Source: Candidatus Saccharicenans sp. (lineage in GTDB: Bacteria > Acidobacteriota > Aminicenantia > Aminicenantales > Saccharicenantaceae). Taken from it: a stretch of 48,117 bases of DNA. The stretch lies in assembly GCA_026414545.1 (NCBI GenBank), contig JAOAIU010000003.1:1-48117 (forward strand), written 5' to 3'. The position numbers and the translations under genes are program-made. Below are positions 1-8,144 of this stretch, in pieces; the stretch's first letter is position 1, and each line of letters begins with the position of its first letter. Below the pieces are notes generated by a model. It had not been told where the DNA came from, ran no database searches, and saw only the letters and a list, made by a program, of their open reading frames with translations.

Positions 1-1764
1 TTCTCTCTGGAGCGGTTGCAGAGAATCCAGCGATATTTCTGGTTCGGGGGCAGCCTGCAGGTAGTTATGACCATCGTCAGCGTGGGCCTGCTGTCCCGGC
101 TTCTGGGGGCCAGGCTGGAAGAGGCCATCACCTATGGGTTCCTGGTGGCTCTGAGTTCCACAGCCGTGGTGCTGAAGCTGTTGTCGGACAGGGGCCAGTT
201 GGATGCGCCCCACGGGCAGGTTTCCATGGGCATACTGATCTTCCAGGACATGGCTCTGGTGCCCATGCTGGCTCTGATTCCTCTGTTGGCCAATCTTAAG
301 TCAGTGTCGCTGGTTGCCCTGAGCGGTCGTTTTTTTCTGGGCCTGGTTGCGGTCGCAGCTGTTTTTTTTCTGGCCAGGCAGATCATGCCGGCCGTCATTT
401 CAGTTATCGTCAGGACCAGGATCAAAGAGATATTCCTGATGTCGGCCCTGCTGGCCTGCTTCGGGATGGCCTATCTGACCTCGTCGCTGGGGTTGTCTCT
501 GGCCCTCGGGGCTTTTCTGGCCGGAATAATTATTTCCGAATCCTATTACAGTCACCAGGTGGTCTCAGACATCTTGCCCTTCAAAGATGTTTTTAACAGC
601 CTGTTCTTTGTGTCCATTGGCCTTCTTCTCGACACCCGGACTGTCTGGAATCTCGGCTGGCGGGTGCTGGCCGTGGTAGCCGGAATTCTTTTTCTTAAGT
701 TAGGCCTGGTCTTTTTAACGGTCCGGCTGCTGAAATTCAAAGCCCGGATTTCCCTGCTGACCGCTCTGGGTCTGGCTCAGATAGGTGAGTTCTCCTTTGT
801 CCTGGCCGGGGTGGCCCGGGAGAACGAACTGCTGACCGAGCAGGTTTTTCAGGTTTTCGTGGCTTCTTCGGTCCTGACCATTCTGTTTACTCCGCTGCTG
901 GTGGAATTGGGTCCCCGTCTGGTGGAAAGAATTCGAGACAGGTCCGGGCAGCTGCTCAGCCCGGCGCTGGCCAGTATCGAAGCCAGGTCACTCCAGGACC
1001 ATGTGATCATTGCCGGGTTTGGTCTCAATGGTCGGAACCTGGCCCGGGTTCTGAAAGAGACCGGGATTTCCTATGTCATTGTGGAGATCAACCCCGACAC
1101 TTTCCGGAGTGCCTGTCAGGCTGGAGAACCCATAATTTTCGGTGACGCTTCCAGCCAGATTATCCTGAACGAAGTCGGCCTGAACCGGGCCCGGGCTCTG
1201 GTGGTGGCCATTTCCGACCCGGCTGGAGCCAGGAGGGCGGTTAGCACCGCCAGAAGAGTGAACCCCGAAATTTTCATCATCGTCCGCACCCGCTTTGCTT
1301 CTGAGATAGAAGAACTGTATTCTCTTGGCGCCAATGATGTCATTCCGGAAGAGTTTGAGACTTCAATAGAGATTTTTGTGAGAGTTCTGGAAAAATATCA
1401 TCTGCCGCGGAATATTATCAACACCCAGGTACAGGTTATACGGAGCGAAAGGTATGGAATCCTGAGAGGAGCCCGGTCCTCTTCTCGACGTCTGCAGGAA
1501 AAGATCTACGATTACCTGGAGGCCGGAGTGGTGGAAACCTTCCTCATTCCGGCTGGTTCCTGGGTAGCCGGCCAGACTCTGGGTGCCATCGACCTAAGGG
1601 GAAGGACCGGGGTCACGGTCATAGCCGTGGTCCGGAACGAAAAGACCCATAGCGGCCCGGGGGCTGACTTTCGGCTGGAAGAACGTGATATCCTGGTCCT
1701 GGTGGGAGATCACCGGGCCATGGATGAGGCCTTTGCCTATCTGGGTGAGACCAGGCTGGCCTGA
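1..1764 (+). CDS. CPA2-type cation:proton antiporter with RCK (TrkA-N/TrkA-C) domains, 5' partial
   Basis: The reading frame is open to the window edge, so the start is missing; the TTG at position 16 is internal. The visible part begins inside the Na+/H+ exchanger membrane domain, with about ten hydrophobic helices to roughly residue 300. A Rossmann-type TrkA-N domain follows (AGFGLNGRNLARVL, about residues 325-450), then a TrkA-C/RCK_C domain to the end (about 490-575). This order is that of KefB/KefC-like monovalent cation:proton antiporters. The family exchanges K+ or Na+ for H+ across the inner membrane, with nucleotide gating through the TrkA-N domain. The RCK_C fold is known in other proteins to bind c-di-AMP, but whether this one does cannot be seen. 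The next gene is 218 bp downstream and unrelated. The family call is secure; the transported ion is not. Confidence 0.93.
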   Translation, partial: FSLERLQRIQRYFWFGGSLQVVMTIVSVGLLSRLLGARLEEAITYGFLVALSSTAVVLKLLSDRGQLDAPHGQVSMGILIFQDMALVPMLALIPLLANLKSVSLVALSGRFFLGLVAVAAVFFLARQIMPAVISVIVRTRIKEIFLMSALLACFGMAYLTSSLGLSLALGAFLAGIIISESYYSHQVVSDILPFKDVFNSLFFVSIGLLLDTRTVWNLGWRVLAVVAGILFLKLGLVFLTVRLLKFKARISLLTALGLAQIGEFSFVLAGVARENELLTEQVFQVFVASSVLTILFTPLLVELGPRLVERIRDRSGQLLSPALASIEARSLQDHVIIAGFGLNGRNLARVLKETGISYVIVEINPDTFRSACQAGEPIIFGDASSQIILNEVGLNRARALVVAISDPAGARRAVSTARRVNPEIFIIVRTRFASEIEELYSLGANDVIPEEFETSIEIFVRVLEKYHLPRNIINTQVQVIRSERYGILRGARSSSRRLQEKIYDYLEAGVVETFLIPAGSWVAGQTLGAIDLRGRTGVTVIAVVRNEKTHSGPGADFRLEERDILVLVGDHRAMDEAFAYLGETRLA

Positions 1765-1919
1765 AGAGCCGGCTTCAGGCGGGAAGGGAAGGAATAAAGG
1801 TTATCAGGTGGCGGGGGAAGAGAAAACCCTGGGCTTCTAGGCGTGCTGAAAGATATGTATTGTTAAATGGAAGCGGGGAACATGAGCAGGGGTAAATCTT
1901 GTTTTTTTCCGGCCCGAGA

Positions 1920-1949
1920 TTGCCAAGACTAATTCCACTGGTTTATATT
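1920..1949 (+). promoter_or_regulatory. sigma-70-type promoter for the multi-PAS histidine kinase
   Basis: A TTGCCA hexamer (1920-1925) and a TATATT hexamer (1944-1949) are separated by 18 bp, each one base from consensus. They lie about 35 bp before the kinase ATG at 1983, with a GGAG ribosome site at 1971-1974 in between. Confidence 0.5.
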
Positions 1950-1982
1950 AATTGAATCCGATTATGGGTAGGAGCAGAAGTC

Positions 1983-4658
1983 ATGCCTGTGAAAAAGCAA
2001 GCGGACGATAAATACCCTGGCCATAAAAACAGAATAAAGTTCGGGGATGATATGGCCCGGCTTTTCCGTCAGCTTCAGGAAGTGGCCGACCGGGAACTTC
2101 ATCTTGAAAAATTCCTGGAGGAGACGGCCCGGCACCTTGGCCAGGCCCTGGCCCATGACCGGGTAACTCTTTTCCTTTATGACGAACAGAATCAGGAATT
2201 ATTTTTCTTGAGGGGCTGGAAAACGGACGAAGGCTTTTTCCCTCAAGGCTACAGACAGAAAATCAACCAGGGACTTATGGGCCGGGCTGTTAGAGAAGGC
2301 CGCGCTCAGGTGGTCAATGATGTTTCGGCCGACGGGGATTTTCTTCCAGTGCCCATGGTCCAGGTGGGTTCCGAGGCTTGCTTTCCGATAATCTTTAAGG
2401 GCCGGGTGTTGGGCGTGCTGGACCTGCTCGACGAAGAAAAGGGAGCTTTCCAGGCCGGAGAAGTAGCCTTCCTCAATTTCCTAAGCCGATTTCTTGGCTC
2501 GGCCCTGGCCGAGCGCCAGAGGACCAGGGCTCTAACCACCCAGGCTGAGAAGACTACCCTGATTCTGGATGGGATGCGGGATGGCTACTACGAGGTTGAC
2601 CTGAAGGGACGGTTTATCTTCGTCAACGAAGCCCTGGCCAGAAAATGGGGGCGAAGCCGCGAGGAAATGCTGGGAAAAAGCTATCGGGATTTTCTTGAGC
2701 CCGACAGCATCGACCGGGTCTTTGCCATTTTCAATGAGGTTTTCAGAACTGGCCAGGCCAGGCTCGGCCTCCAGGCCCAGGTCCGGGATATCAGCGGTGA
2801 GCGGCATATCATAGAATTTTCCGTATCACTTCTGAAGAATGAAGAGGGCCTGCCGTCCGGCTTTTACGGGATAATTCACGATATAACCGAGAGGGTCAGG
2901 ATAGAGCAGGAACTGAGGGAAGCCAACTCCCGGTTTGAATCTCTGCTGGAAGCACTGCCGGATATCATTTATTTCAAGGACACGGAGGGGCGGAACCTGA
3001 TTGTAAACAGGGCCATGGAGGAGCTGACGGGTCTGAGAAAGGATCAAATCATAGGAAAAATGGACGAGGATATCTTGCCGGCAGAACTGGCCGTCCAGTG
3101 CCGTGAATCTGACCGGCTAGTTCTGAAAGAACAGAAGCCGATGAGGTTCCATGAGACTTCGGTAGACAGGAACGGTCGGGAACAGCACTATGAAACTATC
3201 AAGGCACCAGTTTTTGACCGGTCGGGAAACCTAACGGGAATAGTAGGCATCAGCCGCAACATTACTGAGCTGAAGAAAGCTGAAGATAAGCTCAGGCAAA
3301 GCGAGAGAGAATTCAGAAGCCTGTTCGAGAACTCGACTCTCGGGTTGTACCGCACTTCTCCCGGGGGCGACATCCTGCTAGCTAATCCGACTCTGGTCCA
3401 AATGCTGGGCTATGAGAGTTTTGAGGAGTTGGCAGCCAGAAACCTGGAGAAAGATGGCTTTGAACCTAGCTATCCGAGAAGGATGTTCGTTGAAAAGGTA
3501 GAAAAAGAGGGTGAGGTCAGGGGGCTGGAGGCCGCCTGGAAAAGAAAGGACGGTTCGATTATCTTCGTTCGGGAAAGTGCCAGGGCTATCAGAGATGAGA
3601 GCGGTAAGCTTCTGTATTACGAGGGAACGGTTGAAGATATAACCGAGAAAAAGGAAGTTGAGCTGAGGCTGGCTGCTCAGCAGGCCCTGCTCCAGACAGT
3701 CCTGGACAGTGCCGATGATATCATCTTCATAATGGATAAGGATTACCGAATCCTGCTTTTCAATCAGGCCGCCGAGAGGCATTTCGGGCTTTTGCCGGCC
3801 GAAGTCGCCGGAAAGAATTTTGCTGATATTTATCCGCCCGAAGGCTGGCCGGCTGCCAGGGAACGATTTAATAGAGTCCTGCGGGGCGAAATAGTTCGGG
3901 AAGATGTTCACCTTGAGTTCAGAGGCAAAAAGATGATTCTGAGCGTGACCGAGGTTCCGCTCCGAAACGAGACCGGGGAAATCTATGGCCTGTGCGGAAT
4001 TGCCCGCGAGGTTTCCCTGCGGGTGGAACTGGAGAGGGCGCTGGAATCATCGCTGAAAGAAAAGGAAGCTCTGCTGCGGGAAATCCACCACCGGGTAAAG
4101 AACAACATGCAGATTATCTCCAGTCTTCTTAACCTGCAGGCCTACCATGTCGGGAATCCTGAGCTAACCGCCATCCTCAAGGATTGCCAGAACCGGATCA
4201 GGTCTATGGCCATGATCCATGAACATCTCTACAAGTCTACCAACTTGGCCCGGATCAATTTTGCCGATTACCTGAACCGTCTGCTGGTTCACCTCTATAA
4301 CGTGCATCACCAGAGCCAGCAAAAAGTCAAGCTGGAAACACAGCTGGAGCCGGTAGAAATGGATATAGGCACGGCCATCCCGCTCGGCCTTCTGGCCAGC
4401 GAGTTAATTTCCAACAGTTTTAAGCATGCTTTTCCTGGAGAGAGGTCGGGCCGGGTCAGGATTATTTTCCAGGCCCTCGTCCCGTCTGGTTTCAGGTTAG
4501 AAATAAGCGATGACGGCGTTGGCCTGCCAGAGAGTTTTAACCTTGAGTCTGGCCGGACGTTTGGCCTGCAACTGGTCGGGCTGTTGAGGGACCAGATTGG
4601 AGCCAAGCTGGAAGTAGACAGAACCTCGGGTGCCAGATTCATAATCACTTCTGCCTGA
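1983..4658 (+). CDS. soluble GAF/multi-PAS sensor histidine kinase (HisKA_2 family)
   Basis: An 891-residue kinase with no signal peptide or membrane helix, so probably cytoplasmic. Domains in order: GAF (about 30-180), four PAS/PAC units (about 190-305, 315-430, 440-555, 565-680), a short helical linker, a HisKA_2 dimerisation domain with the H-box EIHHRVKNN (His702/703), and an HATPase domain with N-box ELISNSFKHAF (807-817) and G1 motif DDGVG (843-847). HisKA_2 kinases autophosphorylate on the H-box histidine and pass phosphate to a separate receiver. No response regulator lies next to it, so its partner is elsewhere; the stand-alone receiver at 20333 is one possibility (inference). The terminal G2 region is compact (GRTFGLQLV), as is usual in this family. 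Start chosen at the ATG after GGAG. Confidence 0.93.
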   Translation: MPVKKQADDKYPGHKNRIKFGDDMARLFRQLQEVADRELHLEKFLEETARHLGQALAHDRVTLFLYDEQNQELFFLRGWKTDEGFFPQGYRQKINQGLMGRAVREGRAQVVNDVSADGDFLPVPMVQVGSEACFPIIFKGRVLGVLDLLDEEKGAFQAGEVAFLNFLSRFLGSALAERQRTRALTTQAEKTTLILDGMRDGYYEVDLKGRFIFVNEALARKWGRSREEMLGKSYRDFLEPDSIDRVFAIFNEVFRTGQARLGLQAQVRDISGERHIIEFSVSLLKNEEGLPSGFYGIIHDITERVRIEQELREANSRFESLLEALPDIIYFKDTEGRNLIVNRAMEELTGLRKDQIIGKMDEDILPAELAVQCRESDRLVLKEQKPMRFHETSVDRNGREQHYETIKAPVFDRSGNLTGIVGISRNITELKKAEDKLRQSEREFRSLFENSTLGLYRTSPGGDILLANPTLVQMLGYESFEELAARNLEKDGFEPSYPRRMFVEKVEKEGEVRGLEAAWKRKDGSIIFVRESARAIRDESGKLLYYEGTVEDITEKKEVELRLAAQQALLQTVLDSADDIIFIMDKDYRILLFNQAAERHFGLLPAEVAGKNFADIYPPEGWPAARERFNRVLRGEIVREDVHLEFRGKKMILSVTEVPLRNETGEIYGLCGIAREVSLRVELERALESSLKEKEALLREIHHRVKNNMQIISSLLNLQAYHVGNPELTAILKDCQNRIRSMAMIHEHLYKSTNLARINFADYLNRLLVHLYNVHHQSQQKVKLETQLEPVEMDIGTAIPLGLLASELISNSFKHAFPGERSGRVRIIFQALVPSGFRLEISDDGVGLPESFNLESGRTFGLQLVGLLRDQIGAKLEVDRTSGARFIITSA

Positions 4659-4694
4659 TAACGACCAGGCTGTTCTGACAGGACCTGGAAAAAA

Positions 4695-4728
4695 AAGCCC
4701 CGCACCTGGCCGGTGCAGGGCTTCTTTT
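4695..4728. terminator. bidirectional intrinsic terminator between convergent genes
   Basis: A 10-bp GC-rich stem with one C-A mismatch (4697-4706 with 4712-4721, loop TGGCC) is flanked by an A-run on the left and a TCTTTT run on the right. It can therefore end transcripts of the kinase (+) and of the outer-membrane protein gene (-). Confidence 0.85.
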
Positions 4729-4767
4729 CCGGATTACTTAATTAAGTCCAGACGTCTGTTTCTGGTT

Positions 4768-5391
4768 TTAGAAAGCAATCCCGACCGTGGCTGACCAGAC
4801 CCCGTTCTTGACATCGGGCTGAATGCCTTCATCAATGGCCGTCAGCACCTTTTTCAAGCCCAGACTGTATCTGACGTCTATCATGAAATGGCGGCCGAAA
4901 TCCAGCCCGGCGCCAAAGATGGCCCCGTAGTCGTTATTTTCCAGCAGACTTTCTTCCAGGGGAACATCCTGGCCGTCGATCTGTAATTTTTCTTTGAGCT
5001 TAAAACCGACAGACGGCCCGGCGAAAATGGCCGGCTGAATGCCGGGAGTGGGAATCCTGATTTTAAGCAGCAGCGGGATTTCCACGTAGTCGCCGTACAG
5101 TTTTCCCGTGTATTCTCCAAGGGGGTCGTTAATCTGGGAACCCTTCATGGTATAAAGGACTTCAGGCTGGATGGTGACTATTTTCCCGATGTTAATGGCC
5201 AGGAATATTCCAGCTACCAGCCCGACTTTATTCTTGATGGTTCCTTCCAGGTCCTGGACGTCGGCCCCCGTCAACTTGGCCGCATTACCCCCGCCGCGAA
5301 TCCCGAACTGGATGCCGGCCTGGGCCACCGTCTGCCCGGCCACCAGGCACAGAAATAGGGCAATCAGAACCGAGGTGAAAATTTTTTTCAT
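4768..5391 (-). CDS. outer-membrane beta-barrel protein (porin family, OmpA/OprF-like barrel)
   Basis: A 207-residue precursor with a classic signal peptide (MKK, hydrophobic core, cleavage near AQA-G). Alternating short amphipathic strands follow, ending in an aromatic-terminated strand (SATVGIAF), typical of small outer-membrane beta-barrels (PorT/OmpW-like, 'outer membrane protein beta-barrel domain'). The start is the ATG at 5391, preceded by AAGGAGGT. An upstream in-frame GTG at 5415 would place the ribosome site inside the gene and is rejected. It is a single-gene unit, convergent with the kinase and sharing its terminator. The barrel fold is well supported; any pore or adhesion role is unknown. 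Confidence 0.85.
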   Translation of the reverse strand: MKKIFTSVLIALFLCLVAGQTVAQAGIQFGIRGGGNAAKLTGADVQDLEGTIKNKVGLVAGIFLAINIGKIVTIQPEVLYTMKGSQINDPLGEYTGKLYGDYVEIPLLLKIRIPTPGIQPAIFAGPSVGFKLKEKLQIDGQDVPLEESLLENNDYGAIFGAGLDFGRHFMIDVRYSLGLKKVLTAIDEGIQPDVKNGVWSATVGIAF

Positions 5392-5419
5392 ATGAACCTC
5401 CTTTTCAATGTTCACCCAG

Positions 5420-5462
5420 ATAATAGGTCCGGGCAGCCTGGTCTGCCATACCCCTTAGGGGT
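5420..5462 (-). promoter_or_regulatory. promoter region with palindromic operator candidate for the outer-membrane protein
   Basis: On the minus strand a TATTAT -10-like hexamer (5420-5425) lies upstream of the AAGGAGGT site. A near-perfect dyad ACCCCT-T-AGGGGT (5450-5462) sits just upstream of where a -35 would be. The dyad is seen in the sequence; that it binds a regulator is inference. Confidence 0.35.
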
Positions 5463-5597
5463 GAACTGCTGGGCTATTTTTTGAGCAGGGACAGGAGATA
5501 ATCTCTTTTATCGCCGCGCTTTTCCTGTCTTGGCGGCGGCCTGGCAGTAGGGTAAAATAGGGCAAGACTTAACAACATGCAAGTCGTGGAGGAGTCT

Positions 5598-6002
5598 ATG
5601 AACGACAGGGAAATCCGGGTAACTTTTGAGGGCAACCTGAAAGTGAAAGCTGATTACCGGGGCATGAGCATTCTCACCGACCAGCCGACTTATGCCGGTG
5701 GAGAAGGGTCCGCTCCCTCTCCATTTGACCTGTTCCTGGCTTCGCTGGCCACCTGCGCCGGCTATTATGTGCTGGCCTTTTGCAAGCAGAGAGGCCTGGC
5801 CACAGATGGTATCTACCTGACCATGTCCACGGAAAGAGGGCAGGTCTCGAAGATGATCGAAAAAATAAGAATAGAGATACACCTGCCTCCAGGCTTTCCG
5901 GACAGGTACAAAGAAGCAGTGGTCAGAGCTGCCGACCAGTGTGCGGTTAAGGCTCACATCCTCAAGGCTCCGGCCTTTGAGGTATTGGCTGTTGAGGGTT
6001 GA
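5598..6002 (+). CDS. OsmC family protein
   Basis: A 134-residue OsmC/Ohr-fold protein. The conserved helix carries SLATCAGYY (Cys53), and a second conserved cysteine lies in DQCAVKAH (Cys115). This spacing matches the reactive pair of OsmC/Ohr peroxidases, which reduce organic hydroperoxides in the cytoplasm. The GGEGSAPSPFDLFLASLA stretch is characteristic of the YhfA/OsmC-like branch, whose physiological substrate is often unknown. The start is the ATG at 5598, with GGAGG just upstream; an earlier ATG at 5577 lacks a ribosome site. The stop codon touches the next gene (GTTGA context), so the PAP2 gene is probably co-transcribed. Confidence 0.9.
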   Translation: MNDREIRVTFEGNLKVKADYRGMSILTDQPTYAGGEGSAPSPFDLFLASLATCAGYYVLAFCKQRGLATDGIYLTMSTERGQVSKMIEKIRIEIHLPPGFPDRYKEAVVRAADQCAVKAHILKAPAFEVLAVEG

Positions 6003-6013
6003 CCCGGGCGGCG

Positions 6014-6907
6014 ATGGCTGCCAAATTTATAGCTGACCAAACAAAAGGCGGGGGGCTTTTCCCGGCCGAAAGGTTATTCGTCCTTTCGGCTTCCTTTTTT
6101 TCTCTCCTGCTCCTGGTTGATTATTTGCTGCGAGAAAACCGGGAAATCTTCCTTCTCCCGGTTAGCCTGGCCATCATTCTACTCTTTTTATATATACCCC
6201 GAATCAGGCAGAGATTCGGTAAAAAACCGGGATGGCTTTTCATTTTTTCAGCCCTTACCTTGCCTGGCTATGCCTATCTTTACATGCTGACCGGGACTCT
6301 GGTTCAGTTTCTACGGCGTCCCTGGCAGGATGAGCTTCTTTCTCGCCTGGACCTGGCTATCTTTGGCTTCAATCCCAACCTGGCCCTGAGTAGACTCCAG
6401 ACGACCTGGCTGACCGAACTGATGATGTTTGCCTACCTGGTCTACCTGCCGCTCTTGGTCTGGCTGGCATATATGCTTTTTCGGATCAGGGGCCAGGCCG
6501 GACTGCAGTCTTATGTCTTTACCCTTGGCCTGGCCTACCTGGCCTGCTTCCTCCTGTTTATCCTGGTTCCGGCCTCCAGTCCCCGTTTCTATTTCGAAGG
6601 GCTTGTCCCGCAAGGCGGCCTTATTTTTCGCCGGCTGATGGACCTGGTGGAGACCTCGGCCCAGTATCGGGGTGGCTCCTTTCCTTCGGCTCATTGCGCT
6701 GCCGGGACGGTGATGCTTTATTTTTCTTTGAAGGCGGGGAAAAAAGTGGCTATGGTAATCATCCCGCTCATCGTCTTGTTCTTCGTCAGCACGGTTTATG
6801 GACAGTATCATTATGGGGTGGACCTGCTGGCCGGGGTCATAATTGGGGTAGTGGCTATCCCATTTTCCAAGAAAGCTCTCCGGGGACAGTTGACCGGTTC
6901 TGGATGA
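6014..6907 (+). CDS. PAP2-superfamily membrane protein (inositol-phosphotransferase / lipid phosphatase-like)
   Basis: A polytopic inner-membrane protein (about 297 residues, six or more helices) with the PAP2 signature motifs SFPSAHCA and YHYGVDLLAGVIIG near the C-terminus. The latter two supply the catalytic histidines in this superfamily. The layout (N-terminal helices, then SSPRFYFEG, then SAH, then YHY..D) is that of the PAP2_3 branch, which includes inositol-phosphorylceramide synthase-like and other lipid phosphotransferases or phosphatases. The start is ambiguous. A TTG at 5999 overlaps the OsmC stop and would give translational coupling; the ATG at 6014 is taken here although neither has a strong ribosome site. 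Substrate unknown. Confidence 0.82.
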   Translation: MAAKFIADQTKGGGLFPAERLFVLSASFFSLLLLVDYLLRENREIFLLPVSLAIILLFLYIPRIRQRFGKKPGWLFIFSALTLPGYAYLYMLTGTLVQFLRRPWQDELLSRLDLAIFGFNPNLALSRLQTTWLTELMMFAYLVYLPLLVWLAYMLFRIRGQAGLQSYVFTLGLAYLACFLLFILVPASSPRFYFEGLVPQGGLIFRRLMDLVETSAQYRGGSFPSAHCAAGTVMLYFSLKAGKKVAMVIIPLIVLFFVSTVYGQYHYGVDLLAGVIIGVVAIPFSKKALRGQLTGSG

Positions 6908-6925
6908 TTTACATTCACCCCTTTT

Positions 6926-6945
6926 TTCGGTCAAGACTGACCGAA
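6926..6945. other. perfect 8-bp hairpin between convergent genes
   Basis: TTCGGTCA-AGAC-TGACCGAA is a perfect inverted repeat just after the PAP2 stop. The T-run lies on the wrong side for a canonical terminator of either gene, so function is uncertain. Confidence 0.4.
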
Positions 6946-7021
6946 GGAGTAGCCACGGAAATTAGAGAGGCGGGGTCATTTCTTTAATCTTAAATCGTAA
7001 AGCCGTTGAACAGCCTGGCCA

Positions 7022-8014
7022 TTAATCCCCTGTGTTGTAACCGAGCCATTGGCAGGTGGCTATAAGGCCAGCCCTCAGGCCCCGAGGCCTATAGCCCAGC
7101 TCTTCCCGAGCTTTTTCGATGGACACTTCCCAGTTATGGAGGAAAGTCCGGACCCAGCCTTCTGTTATCAACGGATAAATTCCCAGTTTCCTGGCTTTCC
7201 AGCCCTCCAGCCTGGCCACGGCCAGGGCCAATGAAGGAGGTATGACCAGGTACAGCGCGGGACGGCCGGATATTTCTTTGAGCAGATCATAGAATCCGAT
7301 TAAAGAGATATTCTCGTCTCCCAGAAAGTAAGCCTGGCCGGCCCGGCCCCTGTCCATAAGCAGCTTCAGGCCGCTGACCACATCCTCCACGTAAACATAA
7401 TTGCCACGTTCTAAGCCCCGGTTCAGTAACGGGCAGACCCTATACTTGAGATAGCATTTGATAAGCCTGGTCACGGAGTTGGCTTCTGAAATCAGGCCCG
7501 GACCGAAAACCCTGGTCGGGCGCGCGACCACTATTTCCAGACCGCGTCTCAGATAGTCCGGAATGATTTTTTCGGAAAAAGCCTTGCTGGCTTCATAGGC
7601 GGTGAGGTAGGGAAGCTCATCGCGGTCCCGGTCTTCTGTTATCGGGCTGGAGCCTGACGGTCCACTGACCACAGATGAGCTGACATAGACCACTCTTTCC
7701 AGACCGGCGGCCAGGGAGGCTTCCAGAATATTCCGAAGTCCCTCCACATTAACTCTGTAAAATGTATTGCCATCAGAGGCCCAGTTCCGGGCATAAGCAG
7801 CCAGGTGGTAGAGCCGGCGGCAGCCGGTTAGAGCCTTTTTCAGGGCGGCCGGGTCCAGTAAATCTACCGCTACGGTTTCTATGGAAAGCTCTTCCAGCCA
7901 GCCTGGCCTTTTTTGTTTCCTGACCAGCAGGCGGAGCTTTTCACTGTCGCGAAGAAGATTGCGGACCAGGTGCTGTCCGATAAATCCGGTGGCTCCGGTT
8001 ATAGCCGTCATCAT
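7022..8014 (-). CDS. NAD(P)-dependent epimerase/reductase (extended SDR family)
   Basis: A 330-residue extended short-chain dehydrogenase. The N-terminus has the Rossmann glycine motif GATGFIG (7-13). The catalytic Tyr-Lys pair is in AYEASK, preceded by the Ser-rich VVYVSSSVVSGPSG strand. The RPTRVFGPG segment is typical of nucleotide-sugar epimerases, dihydroflavonol reductases and sterol dehydrogenase-like proteins. Such enzymes interconvert sugar nucleotides or reduce ketones in the cytoplasm; the substrate cannot be read. The start is the ATG at 8014 (second ATG at 8011); the frame extends upstream to 8146, but that 44-codon extension is not conserved-looking and runs into the divergent promoter region. 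Divergent from the DUF2961 gene. Confidence 0.9.
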   Translation of the reverse strand: MMTAITGATGFIGQHLVRNLLRDSEKLRLLVRKQKRPGWLEELSIETVAVDLLDPAALKKALTGCRRLYHLAAYARNWASDGNTFYRVNVEGLRNILEASLAAGLERVVYVSSSVVSGPSGSSPITEDRDRDELPYLTAYEASKAFSEKIIPDYLRRGLEIVVARPTRVFGPGLISEANSVTRLIKCYLKYRVCPLLNRGLERGNYVYVEDVVSGLKLLMDRGRAGQAYFLGDENISLIGFYDLLKEISGRPALYLVIPPSLALAVARLEGWKARKLGIYPLITEGWVRTFLHNWEVSIEKAREELGYRPRGLRAGLIATCQWLGYNTGD

Positions 8015-8144
8015 TAGTTTCAGCCCTAAGCTCGATTCTTCCCGGATTATAGAATTAATACCCTCTGTGGGCAACTTCTGGTGGACGTTCCCTGGTGGTT
8101 TGTGGATAATCAGAGATGAACTCACTAACCTTTGGAGGTCCAGC

